This document shows positions 34,575 to 45,084 of a DNA stretch of 64,000 nt, piece after piece (position 1 is the stretch's first letter; each line of letters opens with the position of its first letter). The position numbers were made by a program, and so were the translations under genes. Source of the stretch: Neoceratodus forsteri (Eukaryota; Chordata; Ceratodontiformes; Ceratodontidae); assembly GCA_016271365.2 (NCBI GenBank), contig CM028130.1, forward strand, positions 471,667,501-471,731,500, given 5' to 3'. The notes under the pieces were generated by a model. It made no database searches and had not been told where the DNA came from. It saw only the letters and a list, made by a program, of their open reading frames with translations.

Positions 34575-34852
34575 TAGTCCAGCAGTGCAACATCAGCCTG
34601 AAGCTCAGGTAGAGCTTACTGTCTACCACTTTGTTCACCCCCACCCATGTACCTGTACCATTTCACATCCTCCCTTGCTTTAGTCCAGCTATGCTACATC
34701 AGCCTGAAGCTCTGGTAGGGCTTACTGTCTACCACTTTGTTCACCCCCCCATGTATCACTGTGCTACATCAGCCTGAAGCTCTGGTAGGGCTTACTGTCT
34801 ACCACTTTGTTCACCCCCCCATGTACCTGCACCATTTCACATCCTCCCTTGA
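34575..34852. repeat. Short tandem repeat, three copies of a ~65-bp core
   Basis: ACATCAGCCTGAAGCTC-GGTAG and GCTTACTGTCTACCACTTTG, followed by TTCACCCCC, occur three times, starting at about 34590, 34693 and 34761. The first and third copies are followed by the same ACCATTTCACATCCTCCCTT phrase, so the array grew by unequal copying. Confidence 0.85.
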
Positions 34853-34941
34853 TCTACAGTGAGTGGATCCCTCATTCATACGTCACATATGCACGCTAAA
34901 AAAAAAAAACGGTCTTCAAAATTAAGACATTTTTATGTTTG

Positions 34942-35175
34942 TTATGTTTGCTTGCACGCATGTGCAAGAAACATAGTGCCATCATCCGAGATTTCGGAGG
35001 TGTGTCACCCGCTTCCAATTCAGTCACTGTGTTTGCAGGCGCTGCCCCTGTAAGCCACTGCATGATGGAGCTGTCGGCGACAAGCCCAAATGCAGTGGCA
35101 TACAGCTCAAAGGGGGAGCTACGCTCAGTGAGCAGTGATAAGATATCGCTGCTCATGTGCAGCTCCCTCCCACAC
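34942..35175 (-). repeat. Dispersed direct repeat, copy 2 (unknown family)
   Basis: Second copy of the 32605 repeat. It carries an extra segment with the imperfect palindrome GAGCAGTGATAAGATATCGCTGCTC near 35130-35155. The minus-strand frame 35201-34896 is open for 101 codons and includes SSPFELYATAFGLVADSSIM and AANTVTELEAGDTPP-like residues. It looks like a piece of an unidentified coding element. It sits just left of the hairpin array. Confidence 0.7.
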
Positions 35176-35284
35176 ACACACGCATGCGCGCCCCCCTGCA
35201 CACAGGCACACTGTATAGCTGGACGGGTGCCTAACTTCGTCGGCTGTGCTGCACCCCCCGCCCCCCCAAAAGTTTTTCAGGAAT

Positions 35285-35515
35285 GCCATGCTGGGTGCCC
35301 AACCCAGCATGGCAACTCATGATATAGCCGGGGTGCCCAATCCCCGTCAGCTCCACTGTCCTCCCCGAGATGGGTGCCACGCTGGGAGCCCACCCCAGCG
35401 TGGCAATCAATGCTTTGGGCGACGGGGGTGCCCAATCCCCCATCGGCTGAATGTCCCCCAACCATCCTTGTGCCACACTGAGAGCCCACCCCAGCATGGC
35501 AAACATCCCACGTCA
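35285..35515. repeat. Three tandem units each opening with a hairpin
   Basis: Hairpins lie at 35285-35313, 35376-35404 and 35472-35500, with unit lengths of 91 and 96 bp. The first pairs GCCATGCTGGGT with ACCCAGCATGGC. The second pairs GCCACGCTGGG with CCCAGCGTGGC, a matched change in both arms. The third has mismatches. In units 1 and 2 a second small hairpin follows, GGGG-TGCCCAAT-CCCC. No coding function is proposed. Confidence 0.85.
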
Positions 35516-35743
35516 TCATTGGAAACAAAAAGAACACCTGTAAAGAAAAAACAGTCCCACATAGTCTCCTGGCCCCTCCCACAACCCGCACCCACCCACT
35601 GTGCACCTGCCTCCCCACACCCCTCACCCCATAATTACCTCCGACTCAAGCAACGATCTTTGGTGGACCGGGAACACATCTGCACTCTTCAAAGCCAACC
35701 GCGAACTGAGAAAATGCCAGTAAACTGTATAATGGGCTAGATA

Positions 35744-37465
35744 GGGGGTTTTCAACTTTATTGCATATCTCAGGCATTTTTGGGAATTTTTGCACCAAAT
35801 TTTCAACGTGGGGTTTTTGGGACCCCTTCTCATGAATGATGTCACTGTCATGGCGTTATTCGGGCCTGAAGGGTGAGTTCACAGTCACTGCACGAAATCA
35901 CCTTTCGGGACCGATTAATGAAATTACACTGCCAGTATTCATAAGGTGGGCTCTCAAGAAGCCTATTTTGAAAATTTGGTGGAAAAATTTCAAACAACGA
36001 CTGTTTTACGAGCGTGCATTACGCAGTTCCTACGCACACTCGTAAGTTCACAAATTTTCAATATTTTCACTCCAGATTTTCAACATTGCCATTTTACCAC
36101 ACCTTCTTATAAGCAGTACAACTGTCATTTTCACATCTCACCTAAAACGTGCAGCTCACCATGTAGCTTACAATGGCGCAGTCGGTGTGCTAAATCAATG
36201 TACGGATAATTAAGAAAATCACAGTGACACTGTTCATGAGCAGAGGTCTTACAATGGCTATGTTGAAAATTTGGTGAAAAATTCCAAAATGACTGTTTTA
36301 CAAGGCAAGGCTAGTAGTTCTTTTCACGATGCTCGTAAGTTCGCAAATTTTCAATATTTACACTCCAGATTTTCAACATTGCCATTTACCACACCTCCCT
36401 AGCAGTACAGCTGTCATTTTTCACATCTTGCCCAAAATGTGTTTCCGCCCATGTAGTGCACAATGGCGCAGTCGATGTGCGAAATCAATGTATGGGACAC
36501 ATTAAGAAAATCACAGTGACACTGTTCATGAGCAGAGGTCTTAAAATGGCTATGTTGAAAATTTGGTGAAAACATTCCTAAAAATGACTGTTTTACGAGC
36601 ATGCGTTGCACAGTTCCTATGCATACTCATAAGTTTGCAAATTTAATATTTTCACTCCAGATTTTCAACATTGCCATTTTATTACACTTCCTTATGAACA
36701 GTACAGCTGCCATTTTTCATATGCCACCCAAAATGTGTTTTCACACATGTAGCGCACTATGGTGCTGTTAGTGTGTGAAAGCAATGTTTGGGACAGATTA
36801 AGAAAATCACAGTTACACTGTTCAGGAGCAGAGGTCTTAAAATGGCTATGTTGAAAATTTGGTGACAAAAGTCCATAAAATGACTGTGTTACGAGTGAAC
36901 ATTGTGCAGTTTCCATGCACCCTCGTAAGTTCATGACTTTGTAATATTTTATGTCCAGATTTTCACCAGTGGCATTTTTCCACACTGCCTTATTTACAGT
37001 ACAGCTGTCATATTTCATAACATGGCCGAAGTGTGTTTTCACACTTTCAGCGCAGAGATGCGTGGTAGCTGTGGGAAATCATTGTTCAGGCAGATGAAGA
37101 AAATCACAGTGACACTGTTCATGATTGGAGGCACCAAAATGCCTGAGTTGACAATCTGCTGTAAAAATATCCCCAACCTAATTATATTACGGGTGTGCGT
37201 TGCACAGTTTCTATGTACGCTCATGACTTCACCATTTTTTTAAATATTTTTACTGCAGATTTACAGCATTGTCATTTTTTACACCTCCCCATGAACAGTA
37301 CAGCTGTCATTTTTTACATCCTGTTTGGAATGATTTTGCACCTGTGGTGCTAAATGTCGTAGTCTCTGTGCATAAGAAGCTTTCGGCTAAGAAACTGATA
37401 TTCCCTGTTCATGAGGTGGGGTCACAAAAACCATGTTGAACATTTAGAGTGAAAATACCAACGAA
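35744..37465. repeat. Tandem array, unit about 295 bp, about six copies
   Basis: The phrase TGTTGAAAATTTGGTG or a close variant recurs at about 35966, 36261, 36553, 36849, 37146 and 37434. TTTTCAACATTGCCATTTTA and CACTGTTCATGAGCAGAGG recur in step. Units contain a short hairpin (ACGAGCGTGC with GCACACTCGT in the first). Copies are clearly diverged, the last ones most. Minus-strand frames through the array repeat a phrase like SPNFQHSHFKTSA, a by-product of the repeat. Confidence 0.9.
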
Positions 37466-37486
37466 TGCCTGAGGTATTAGGGTTTC

Positions 37487-37825
37487 CAACCATAACGCCC
37501 AACCCTGTAGAGAATGACAGGCATCAAGGGTGTGACTTGGGATTCTTGCCTGTAATGCTCATACCATTCCACATCCTGCAGCCAATGAGAAGCATTGAGG
37601 TATGCCTTGGACTCTTCGGCCCCAAAGTTCACCCCATTCTCCTATATCGCACTCATCCCACTGTATTTCCTAATAGAATGGGGTGTGCATAAGGGCCAAA
37701 GACCCCAAGGAACACCGTGACACTTGCCAGTGTCTGCAGGGTGGGGTGTACTGAAATGGCGTGGTTGTTATGCCTGATGACCCAAAGGCACACCCCAATG
37801 CCTGTCACTCTCTGCAGGGTGGTGG
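37487..37825. repeat. Inverted pair of ~80-bp tandem dimers
   Basis: A unit resembling ACCCTGTAGAGAATGACAGG and then GGTGTG-CTTGGG occurs twice in direct order (from about 37489 and about 37568) and twice in inverted order (ending about 37742 and about 37823). Near the centre, CACCCCATTCT (about 37630) pairs exactly with AGAATGGGGTG (about 37676). The whole could fold into a long multi-part hairpin. Confidence 0.78.
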
Positions 37826-38590
37826 TGGGGTTGGCTTCATTTCAATACTTCACTTCCATTCCTATTACGCAGCTCTGTAACTTCTACACTACCACTGCCA
37901 ATGCCAGCAAGCAAACATTCTGCATTGACAAATGCTTGTTTTGAAGATGGGATAGTGCATCTGTGCACTTCATCTTGTCCCTGTTCAAAGCTTCTTCTTA
38001 GAGCCAGATTAACACATAAAATATCTTAGTTATGCTCTGGTGAAGGCTCATTTTATGACTTCCAGTCTGAGTCTCAGTTCCTGCATCCCTCAAAAGTGCC
38101 TTTCAACATATTGTCTGGTGTCCGAGGATGCAGGTCATGAGAAGGCAGAATGGAAGGTGGATCTTGAGGGGAAGGGAGAGGGACACCAGCAAAGTTTAAG
38201 TAGCCAGGAGACATTGGTGGAATCAGGTCAGCCTCCAGTTAGGATGGGGGGACTCCATACATTTCATGGCAATTATTAAATTACATGGCATACTGTGTCA
38301 TCATTGAGACAAGCAGTTGTAAAGGGTCACCGCAAAACAAGTGCCTGGATTCTGGGGAGCTAAGGCATGGGTCACAATGTCCCTAACATTTGCCTCTCTC
38401 TGTGCAGGAGAGTGACCCCCCCCCAGAATTCCACAGTTTAGAAAGTGCCCTCCTGAAACACTGACTTTCCACTTCCTCCCCCCATAACCAAGCAACAAAC
38501 CCTCTCCTCACTCACCTGTTACCACATTCCATCCAGTTAATGTATATTTATGTATTTATATATTTATTTATTTTTCTTCAGGTAAAGGAT
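37826..38590. other. Unassigned stretch
   Basis: No motif-bearing frame. It ends in a T-rich TATTTATATATTTATTTATT run beside L1-b ORF1. Confidence 0.35.
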
Positions 38591-38699
38591 ACCAGACTCT
38601 GAAATTGCTGTAACCGAGACAAGATGGTGTTCAGATCAGTAGTAGAAGACTGTGGCATCTGATGAGCTGGTGTACGAGACTGCTTCCTCGATGGCCTCA

Positions 38700-39703
38700 G
38701 GGCTCATAGTGAATCCGCGCCAGCTCCCTCCACTGGTATAATCCCTCTGGTTAGGAGATCCAAGTGAGCCTCTACTGCTGATTCATAGGTGAGTTGACCA
38801 GTCAGGTATTGAACACATAGTTTTGCTGGATAGGGTGTCTTAAATTTCAACTTGTGTGACAGCAGGTGAGGAAATATATATATTTTTTTTTTATTTAGCT
38901 GTTTAACCAGGTACAGCACACTAAGCTGGAAGCTTTTTTACAGGAGCGACCTGGAGCGATATTGAAATATAGTCTCTTCTGAGTTTCTGCATGGCTGGGG
39001 TGTAATCATTATCCATAAAGATTCAGATTACTCCATAACAGATCTTCTGTTTCTTCCAGGCCATTTGCAATATTTTGTCTTTTATAGCAAAATTTAAGAA
39101 ACAGATTATTATTGAGCGGGATATGCATTTGCACTAGCGGACTTGGGGCCCAAAGATCTGTGTGCCCATTCAGTGTTGATGGGGAACTCCGGTTTGAGTT
39201 CCAGAGCTGTTCTCAATAGTTGATCCATGAAGGCAGACATGTCCCATCCCTCATTGTTCTCTGGGATACCACATATCCTCAAATTTTTCCTGTGAGAGCA
39301 AGTCTACATCTTCCTGACATTGGTTTATTTGTATTTGGGCTTCAGTTATGGCAGAGATCATGGCTTCCATTTCATCCAGCCATGTGTTATTGTTTGATAT
39401 CTGAAGACTGGTCTTTGTGGCTCGTTGTTGTAAGATAACCATGTCTTCTTTTAGCTCTTTAATTGAGTCCTTCATTTCAGTACTAAATGCTTGTATTTTT
39501 CTTAAGATTGTCTCCAGTTGCAGTTTTTGTGAGGCTTGTTTGGTTGTCATTGCCGATTTATCCTCCAGTGCTGAGGCCTTGCTCGGAGCCATGTGGGTTT
39601 CAGCATCCGATGCTCTACTTTCCATTTCCTCGCCATCCTCTGACAAAAGCAAAAATCTGTTTCTGGTGTTCTTTGCCATCATTTCTTGAGCCCTGTTATG
39701 CAA
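38700..39703 (-). pseudogene. L1-b ORF1 (RNA-binding, coiled-coil protein) remnant
   Basis: The minus-strand frame opens at 39703 and runs to 39251. It includes MMAKNTRNRFLLLSEDGEEM and a long heptad-like segment (ILRKIQAFSTEMKDSIKELK and onward), the trimer-forming coiled coil of L1 ORF1. The RNA-binding part follows with frame changes: FPINTEWAHRSLGP near 39160 and HKLKFKTPYPAKLCVQYL near 38840, typical of the ORF1 C-terminal domain. It ends near 38704. In L1 this protein coats the element RNA. Confidence 0.85.
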
Positions 39704-39835
39704 GTTTTTAAGAAGTTTTGAAAGTTATCCGAGCTCTGCAAGAGTTTTTTTTTCTGTTTTTATGAGTGGGAGTTCTTGCCTTAGGCTGCCTCCAGAGCCA
39801 TGATGTCTCCATAAGTGTCAAGAACTAGGGTTCTT

Positions 39836-39955
39836 AATGGGCTGAAGTGGCAAAGAGCCAAGGTGATTTTCCTGCAGGAGACTCATTTGACTCCTGCAGA
39901 AATGTAACCCCCACCTCCCTTTGTTTTGTCTAGGGGTCCGGATGGTAAATACGGG
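39836..39955 (+). pseudogene. L1-a ORF2 endonuclease (piece 2)
   Basis: Continues piece 1 directly after the right target duplication: NGLKWQRAKVIFLQETHLTP, including the catalytic Glu of QETH. It is lost after about 39955 at a run of 14 G. Confidence 0.88.
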
Positions 39956-41259
39956 GGGGGGGGGGCACAGAATCTGAGTCCTCCAGCAGGTAGCACAGTT
40001 TCAGAGATAACAAATGTAGGCCTTACCTGGCAGGTGGAGTTTCAAACACTAACAAGCCTCATCTTACCGGGCTGATGCTGACCCCCAAGCCGCTGCACCC
40101 CTCTGGTAGGCTCAAGTGGAAAAGGAGATGGAAACCTTCTGGGGAGGGATCAATCAAGTCAGTTCATCAAATAACCCAGCACGACCATTTAAAAGAGAAT
40201 ATAATAGCATTGAATTTAATTATATTAATGATTTATAAAAATAAATATATGGAGCAGCTCCATGGGGCTGAAAGAATATGGAAATTTGAAGGGCACATGG
40301 GCACTACAGAGACCAGGACAGCTAGATAACACAGGCCTAGAAAAAAAGATCAAACCAGGCTTCATACATAGATCTGGAAGCCGGAATCAAAGCTCACACC
40401 TGCCAACTACCTTCTCCTTAATCACCATTCCGGGGAGTGCCTAACTCCCCTCTACCTCCGGTCCTCATAGAACCAGGGCCTATTTGTAGCCTAATCCCCA
40501 TCCGCAGCAGCTCCAATTTCTTTTTCCTAGATTCCAAAACCAGATGCTTTTCACACCTCCATACTGGGCTGCACAGTGGCTTAATAAAGAAGCTGGATAA
40601 ACAGCTCCCTACTTCTGTTACAGTGCTCCCCTCCCGCACTCCTTCATGGGTCTGACACAGGTCCTGCCTCGGACACAGGCACAGCAGACCCAATAAAGTG
40701 AATCCCAGAGTGCAGACCCTCCCACCTAACCTTCAATGGTGTGCCACATGGGTACTAACCCCCTTGAGGCTGCCACCTCCAGGGGGCCCTGTCATGGCCC
40801 TGCCACCAGCACGACAGCCCCACCACCATACCTCCACATATTCAGGGTGCAGGGACCCCAGCCTCCAGATGTTATGAACTTGCTTCAACCTCCTATCTCC
40901 TACCAACCTAATAAATGCAAAGGCTCCCCCTGACCCCAATGATCACCAGCTCCTGCCACCCACCCTCATGGAGATGCCACATGAAGCATCGCCACTGTCC
41001 AAGCCAGTACCTTCCAGGCCGGGGGGTTTTAGGTCCCAGCTATACTTGCCCTGCCAAACCCACCATCTTTCTTCCATTCCCTCTGCAACCTCTGAACTTA
41101 TATATTGGGCAGGAATACTGCCCCCTAGCGGCAGAACACAGAAAATGCCTGAAGCTAAAACCTAAAGGGGGGGGCAACTGAGATAGAAAGCCCTCCCGGT
41201 GAGGGGGGATTACAGACAGTATTAAATTAAAAAGGTCAGGGGTGTGACAGGTTTACAAT
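39956..41259. other. Unassigned insertion in L1-a endonuclease
   Basis: About 1.3 kb between two endonuclease pieces. G-runs lie near both edges (39952 and 41166). The interior is C-rich from about 40420 to 41160. The short plus-strand frames have no recognisable domain. No target duplication was seen. Confidence 0.45.
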
Positions 41260-42072
41260 GCTTCCTTTCAGGATCATCCTCACAGGAGAGGGGTATCAAC
41301 ACTGATTCACAAGGACTGTCCATTCGAGGTGCTGGATTCCCAGCAAGATCTGGAAGGGAGATACCTCCTATTGAAAGGCGTGTACAGGACAACCCCCTGT
41401 ACACTCCTAAACATCTACGCCCTGAACCAGGAAAAGGAGAATGCTCTTTTTCTAAGGAACATAATTTTGAGAGCCACCCCTCTCCCCAGGGAATCTGTGT
41501 ATTACTGGAGGAGACTTCAACACAATCACAAACCCTTTCCTGGACAGATCTGTGGTCAGTTCTGGGTCTCACTATTGAGCATCTAAATGCTCGGGTAGGA
41601 TGGTGCAAGAAGTAGCCTGGTTGAGGTGTGGTATCACATGACCCCCAGAGTTTGGGACTACATCTGCTGGTCTGCTCCTCAACAAGCTTACTCTAGAACA
41701 GACCTTTTGTTCATCTTGATAGACTGGCTCCACAGAGTTGATACCACTCAGATTATCCCCAGAACCCTCTCTGGCCATAACAGGTAGTGATGAACCTATC
41801 CCTGACCCTGCTGGTCAAAAGCTCCTCTTGGAGACTTGTGTCTCTCCTGGATAGCGAAGAATACAAAGACTTAGTCAGAGAGTGCCTTATGGAATATACT
41901 GCCTCAAACTCCCCCAAAGACACCTCTGCAGCCATGTCATGGGACAGTTTTAAGGCAATGGTTACTGGCAGAATGATCAGCTATGCCTAAGGTCTTACTG
42001 TACAAAGGATAAGCAAAATGAGCTTGAAGCATGACTATCTGACCTGGCGGCAGAGCACAAGATTATTCTCCA
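41260..42072 (+). pseudogene. L1-a ORF2, rest of endonuclease (piece 3)
   Basis: Reads, in pieces, SSSQERGI, EVLDSQQDLEGRYLLLKGVY, TLLNIYALNQEKENALFL, ESVYYWRRLQ (the GDFN region, altered), then SAPQQAYSRTDLLFIL (the DY/SRID region) and the final SGHNR, where SDH is expected. The linker MSWDSFKAMVTGRMISYA follows. At least five frame changes. It is cut at 42072 by an L2-like 3' end. Confidence 0.85.
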
Positions 42073-42687
42073 CTCGTAACTGACCCTCCAAACTGATTGC
42101 TGCTGCCCTGGTTAGTCTGAGTGACCTCTCAAGCACCCTATTACAGGCTCTCTATTATCTCACACTTCTCTCTACCCTTCTCTTTGCCCCTGTGCCCCTA
42201 CACCCTGTCCCTGATACTCCTCCCCCACGTCCCCAATGCATTTCTTGACAAAGCCTACTCTGTTGGCTGCAACTAGTTTTTTTCTCCATCTGCTCACTTC
42301 CTTCCTCTGCTCCCTGACCACTAATCTCCCATCCCCTTTACCCCACCTATCTCTCCCTTATCGCCCCCCTTAGAACTAAGACAGAGCCTCCTCAATGTGG
42401 ATGCTGTTAGTTTTTTTCCAACTAGTCTATATTTTGGTAATCTTAATGCAATATGTTAAGTATGCTCTAACTTTGTAACCATGCTCCTGTCTTTATGTAT
42501 TTGTTTTATCCTACAAGAGCACTTTGATTACTTGATTTCTTCATGATCGTAGTGTATATAACTTCTGTATTTGCCTGTTGGTTTATGTACTCAATGTATT
42601 ATTCATGATTTGACTCAGAACCTTTGTAAAAGAGCCTCTTGGCTCAAAGATATTAATCCAAAATGTGAAATAAATAAAAAAACAATT
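42073..42687 (+). mobile_element. L2-like LINE 3' end, sense (L2-F)
   Basis: A C-rich 3' region is followed by the family stem-loop (42621-42650, CCTTT-GAGCC-GGCTC-AAAG) and an AAATAAATAAA tail. L1-a resumes right after it (NEEVQAELNKFIS). A short ATTCT repeat at both edges may be the target duplication. Confidence 0.82.
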
Positions 42688-43487
42688 CTGAATGAAGAGG
42701 TGCAAGCAGAATTAAACAAATTCATAAGTAAGCTAAATTAGCTTCTTGATGGCAGAATTGAGGGACAGCTGAGATATTCCAGGCAGAGATATTGTGAAGC
42801 CAGAAATTGGCCAGGGAGACTCTTAGCTTGGCAGCTCCGAAAAGAAACTGCCGGCAGAATGGCCCTCCACATTAGGAGGAACTCGAAGTCCACCCAGTAT
42901 GTTTCAGATCTCCTAAAGATAGCATAGGAATTTCAGGATTTCTACAAAAAGCTCTATCAACAAGAGCCAGTTCAAAATCACCAAGAAAAACATGATGCTT
43001 TCTTCCATAGAGTCAGGGTCAACAATTTCCCATAGGACGTTAGGGAGGTCCTGGACATCCCCATAACTCAGGAAGAGATCTGCTCCACTGTGGCAGGGCT
43101 GAAATTGGGTAAGGCCCTGGGAACAGATGGGCTGGCAGCTGAGTTCTACAAAACCTTTAAGGATGAACTTACACCCCTTATGAGTCGGGTATTCAGGGAC
43201 GTCCTGGCAGTGTGCTCAAATTTCAATCATCCACAAACCTGAAAAAGACCCCATGCCCTGTGGCTCATACTGGCTGAGTTCCTATTCAATGTACACCAAA
43301 AAATCTACACTTCCATTCTCGCACATACTCCGGGACAGCGTAGGGATGCTGATCCACCCGGATCAAACAGGGCCCATCATGGAAGATTAATTCATGATAA
43401 TATACAACGCCTTCTTAACCTCATATCATGCCAACAACATTTGCATGTGCCATCACTGGCAATATTTATGGAAGTGGAGAAGGCATT
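42688..43487 (+). pseudogene. L1-a ORF2, linker and start of reverse transcriptase (piece 4)
   Basis: Reads NEEVQAELNKFISKLN, RRNSKSTQYVSDLLKIA, REVLDIPITQEEICSTV and LGKALGTDGLAAEFYKTF, the first RT motif of L1. It goes on to LAIFMEVEKA, the run-up to the first catalytic Asp. It is broken at 43487 by CR1-F; the next codons lie at 47995. Confidence 0.88.
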
Positions 43488-43492
43488 GAAAA

Positions 43493-44060
43493 GGCAACCC
43501 TAGGAGGCATATGCCAAGAGCGGTCCAGCACCTAGCCTTACTGTCTGCTGAGCTTCACTGATCTTGACCAACTAGGAGACAGACCAATCAAAGAAGAAAG
43601 GCAGACTCCAACAGATGCAGAAGCAGGGATTCCTTGACAGCAGCTCTCCGCTGAGGTGACTTCTCTCTTTGCTCGCTCTGCTTAGACTCAGCCAGTGGCT
43701 GCTCTCTCAGCATAAGGAGCAATTGGAACACGTACCTAGAATTCCTGGCTGTTGTATGTAAATCAGCATTTGTACTAATATACCCACTACTGAAATAGTG
43801 ATAGGGTAATAGAAAGCTCTCAGCCAGAAGCAACAGCTCAGACACAAAGGGCAACCCTAGGAAGCATACACCAAGAGTGGTTCAGCCCCTAACCTTACTG
43901 TCTGCAGAGCTCCATTTTGCTTCAGTTTTTAGAAGCAGCAACTAGAAGCTGCAAGGGAGCTAGCATTTACTTTTAAAGCACCTCATTTTGGAGAGGGAAA
44001 CTAGCAGATAAAAGAGAGCTAGCATTTGCTTTTAAGATTGCCTCATTTTGGAGAGGAAGA
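43493..44060. repeat. Repeats in the 5' region of CR1-F
   Basis: A block starting GGCAACCCTAGGAGGCAT occurs at 43493 and, slightly changed, at 43850 (offset 357 bp, about 65 bp long). A 59-bp dimer follows, with GAGCTAGCATTTACTTTTAA and CCTCATTTTGGAGAGG at about 43957 and 44016. Repeated 5' units often act as promoters in LINEs; that is only a suggestion here. Confidence 0.8.
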
Positions 44061-44081
44061 GGGGAACATCTTCTCTTCTTT

Positions 44082-44910
44082 TTGTGTGTGAATGATTGTT
44101 TCTGGCAGCAGTGGGGCTGGAAAGTGGTGAAAAGAGGACATGGGAAACCAGCAAAGAAAAGTATTGACAACACAACTCGAGGCACCACAATTAGGACAAC
44201 AAATCACTCTGAGCAGCTAGCAGAAGGGAATCAGTCAGCTCTGCTTAAGGGAGATGCTAGTTCCATCAAGAGGGTGAAGACTGCAATAACCTCAACAAAC
44301 AGCAGCAGACCTCAGCTCGGCAGTCAAGGAACCATCAAGGGGGTGAAGAGTGCAGTAACCTCAACAACCAGCAGCAGACCTCGACAGGCCAGTCAAGGAA
44401 CCAAGAAGATTCTGGTAGTCAGCAACTCCATGATCAGAGGAATGGAATCTAGGATGCACAAGCATTCACGCGAGAGACAGTCAGATGCCTTCCTGGTACC
44501 TCAGCAACATGAGAGTGTGAGCACATCGGGAGAATTGTGGACAGAGAGGAAGGAGGCATGGGAATACTGGTACACATTGGAACAATCGATCTGGCTGACC
44601 AGACAGTAAAAGCTGCAAAATGGAGTATCGAGAAGCTGGGAGATAGGCTTTCAACAATTGTGACCACAGTAGCCTTCTCAGAAGTCTTGCCTGTATGGGG
44701 TAAAGATGTCAGCAGGGAAAGAACCAGACTGGAGGAAATAGACAAATTCAACAACTGGTTGAAGAGCTGGTGCAAAATAAGAGGCTTCCATTTTATCGGA
44801 TCCTGAGGGAATTTCTGGTATAGATCACTCTTCAAATGGAATGGACTTCACCTCACATGAGAGGGAACAAGATCACTGGCACAGAAGATGGAAGTATACT
44901 TGGACAATTT
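44082..44910 (+). pseudogene. CR1-F ORF1 remnant with esterase-like domain
   Basis: The first frame (from 44082) has a basic Ser/Thr-rich part with a duplicated phrase (VKTAITSTNSSRPQ and VKSAVTSTTSSRPR), then KKILVVSNSMIRGMESRM, the start of the CR1 ORF1 hydrolase-like domain. A frameshift near 44530 moves the rest to MGILVHIGTIDLADQ, TTVAFSEVLPVWG and NWLKSWCKIRGFHFIG, then a stop and WNGLHLT. In most CR1s the first motif is G-D-S; here it reads SNS, so the catalytic Ser may remain but the context is altered. No N-terminal zinc finger is seen. Confidence 0.85.
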
Positions 44911-45084
44911 AAACTAATTGGAGGGGAGGCTAAGGCATGGAAAGAGGTAGCGTGTCTTGCCAAATCCTCCCCCAACAGGAAAACTGTGAGCAAACGTAAG
45001 TGCACCAATCACAAAGCATAAAACAAAGGGCCAGCATCAGAAAGGGATATCAGCAGGAAAAAGGGAAACAAAATCACTCAACAA

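Larger units (their letters stand above)
30790..38590. other. Unassigned ~7.8-kb block between L1-b ORF1 and ORF2
   Basis: The ORF1 and ORF2 of L1 elements normally lie close together, so this block is an insertion or several. It contains a MIR-like SINE, a direct-repeat pair, several tandem arrays and many hairpins, listed separately. The right edge carries a T-rich TATTTATATATTTATTTATT run (about 38551-38575). No transposase, RT or recombinase was recognised, and no target duplication was found. It may be a large non-autonomous element or a composite of satellites. Confidence 0.5.
24438..39820 (-). mobile_element. L1-type LINE, antisense, near full length, itself interrupted (L1-b)
   Basis: The left edge is the poly(A) tail read as T-rich plus strand (24438-24452). 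The right edge is the 5' end near 39820. The 15-bp direct repeat AGAACTAGGGTTCTT flanks it exactly (24423-24437 and 39821-39835). Read on the minus strand, the flank CCATT followed by AAGAA resembles the T/A-rich target preferred by L1 endonucleases. ORF1 lies at 38700-39703, and ORF2 spans 30752 down to 24920. The span is 15.4 kb, of which about 10 kb is inserted material, leaving about 5.4 kb of L1. Confidence 0.9.

Noticed and set aside
36414..37042. Minus-strand frames sharing SPNFQHSHFKTS as a repeat protein
   Set aside because: The repeated phrase follows from the 295-bp DNA repeat; the frames are short and do not line up across all units.
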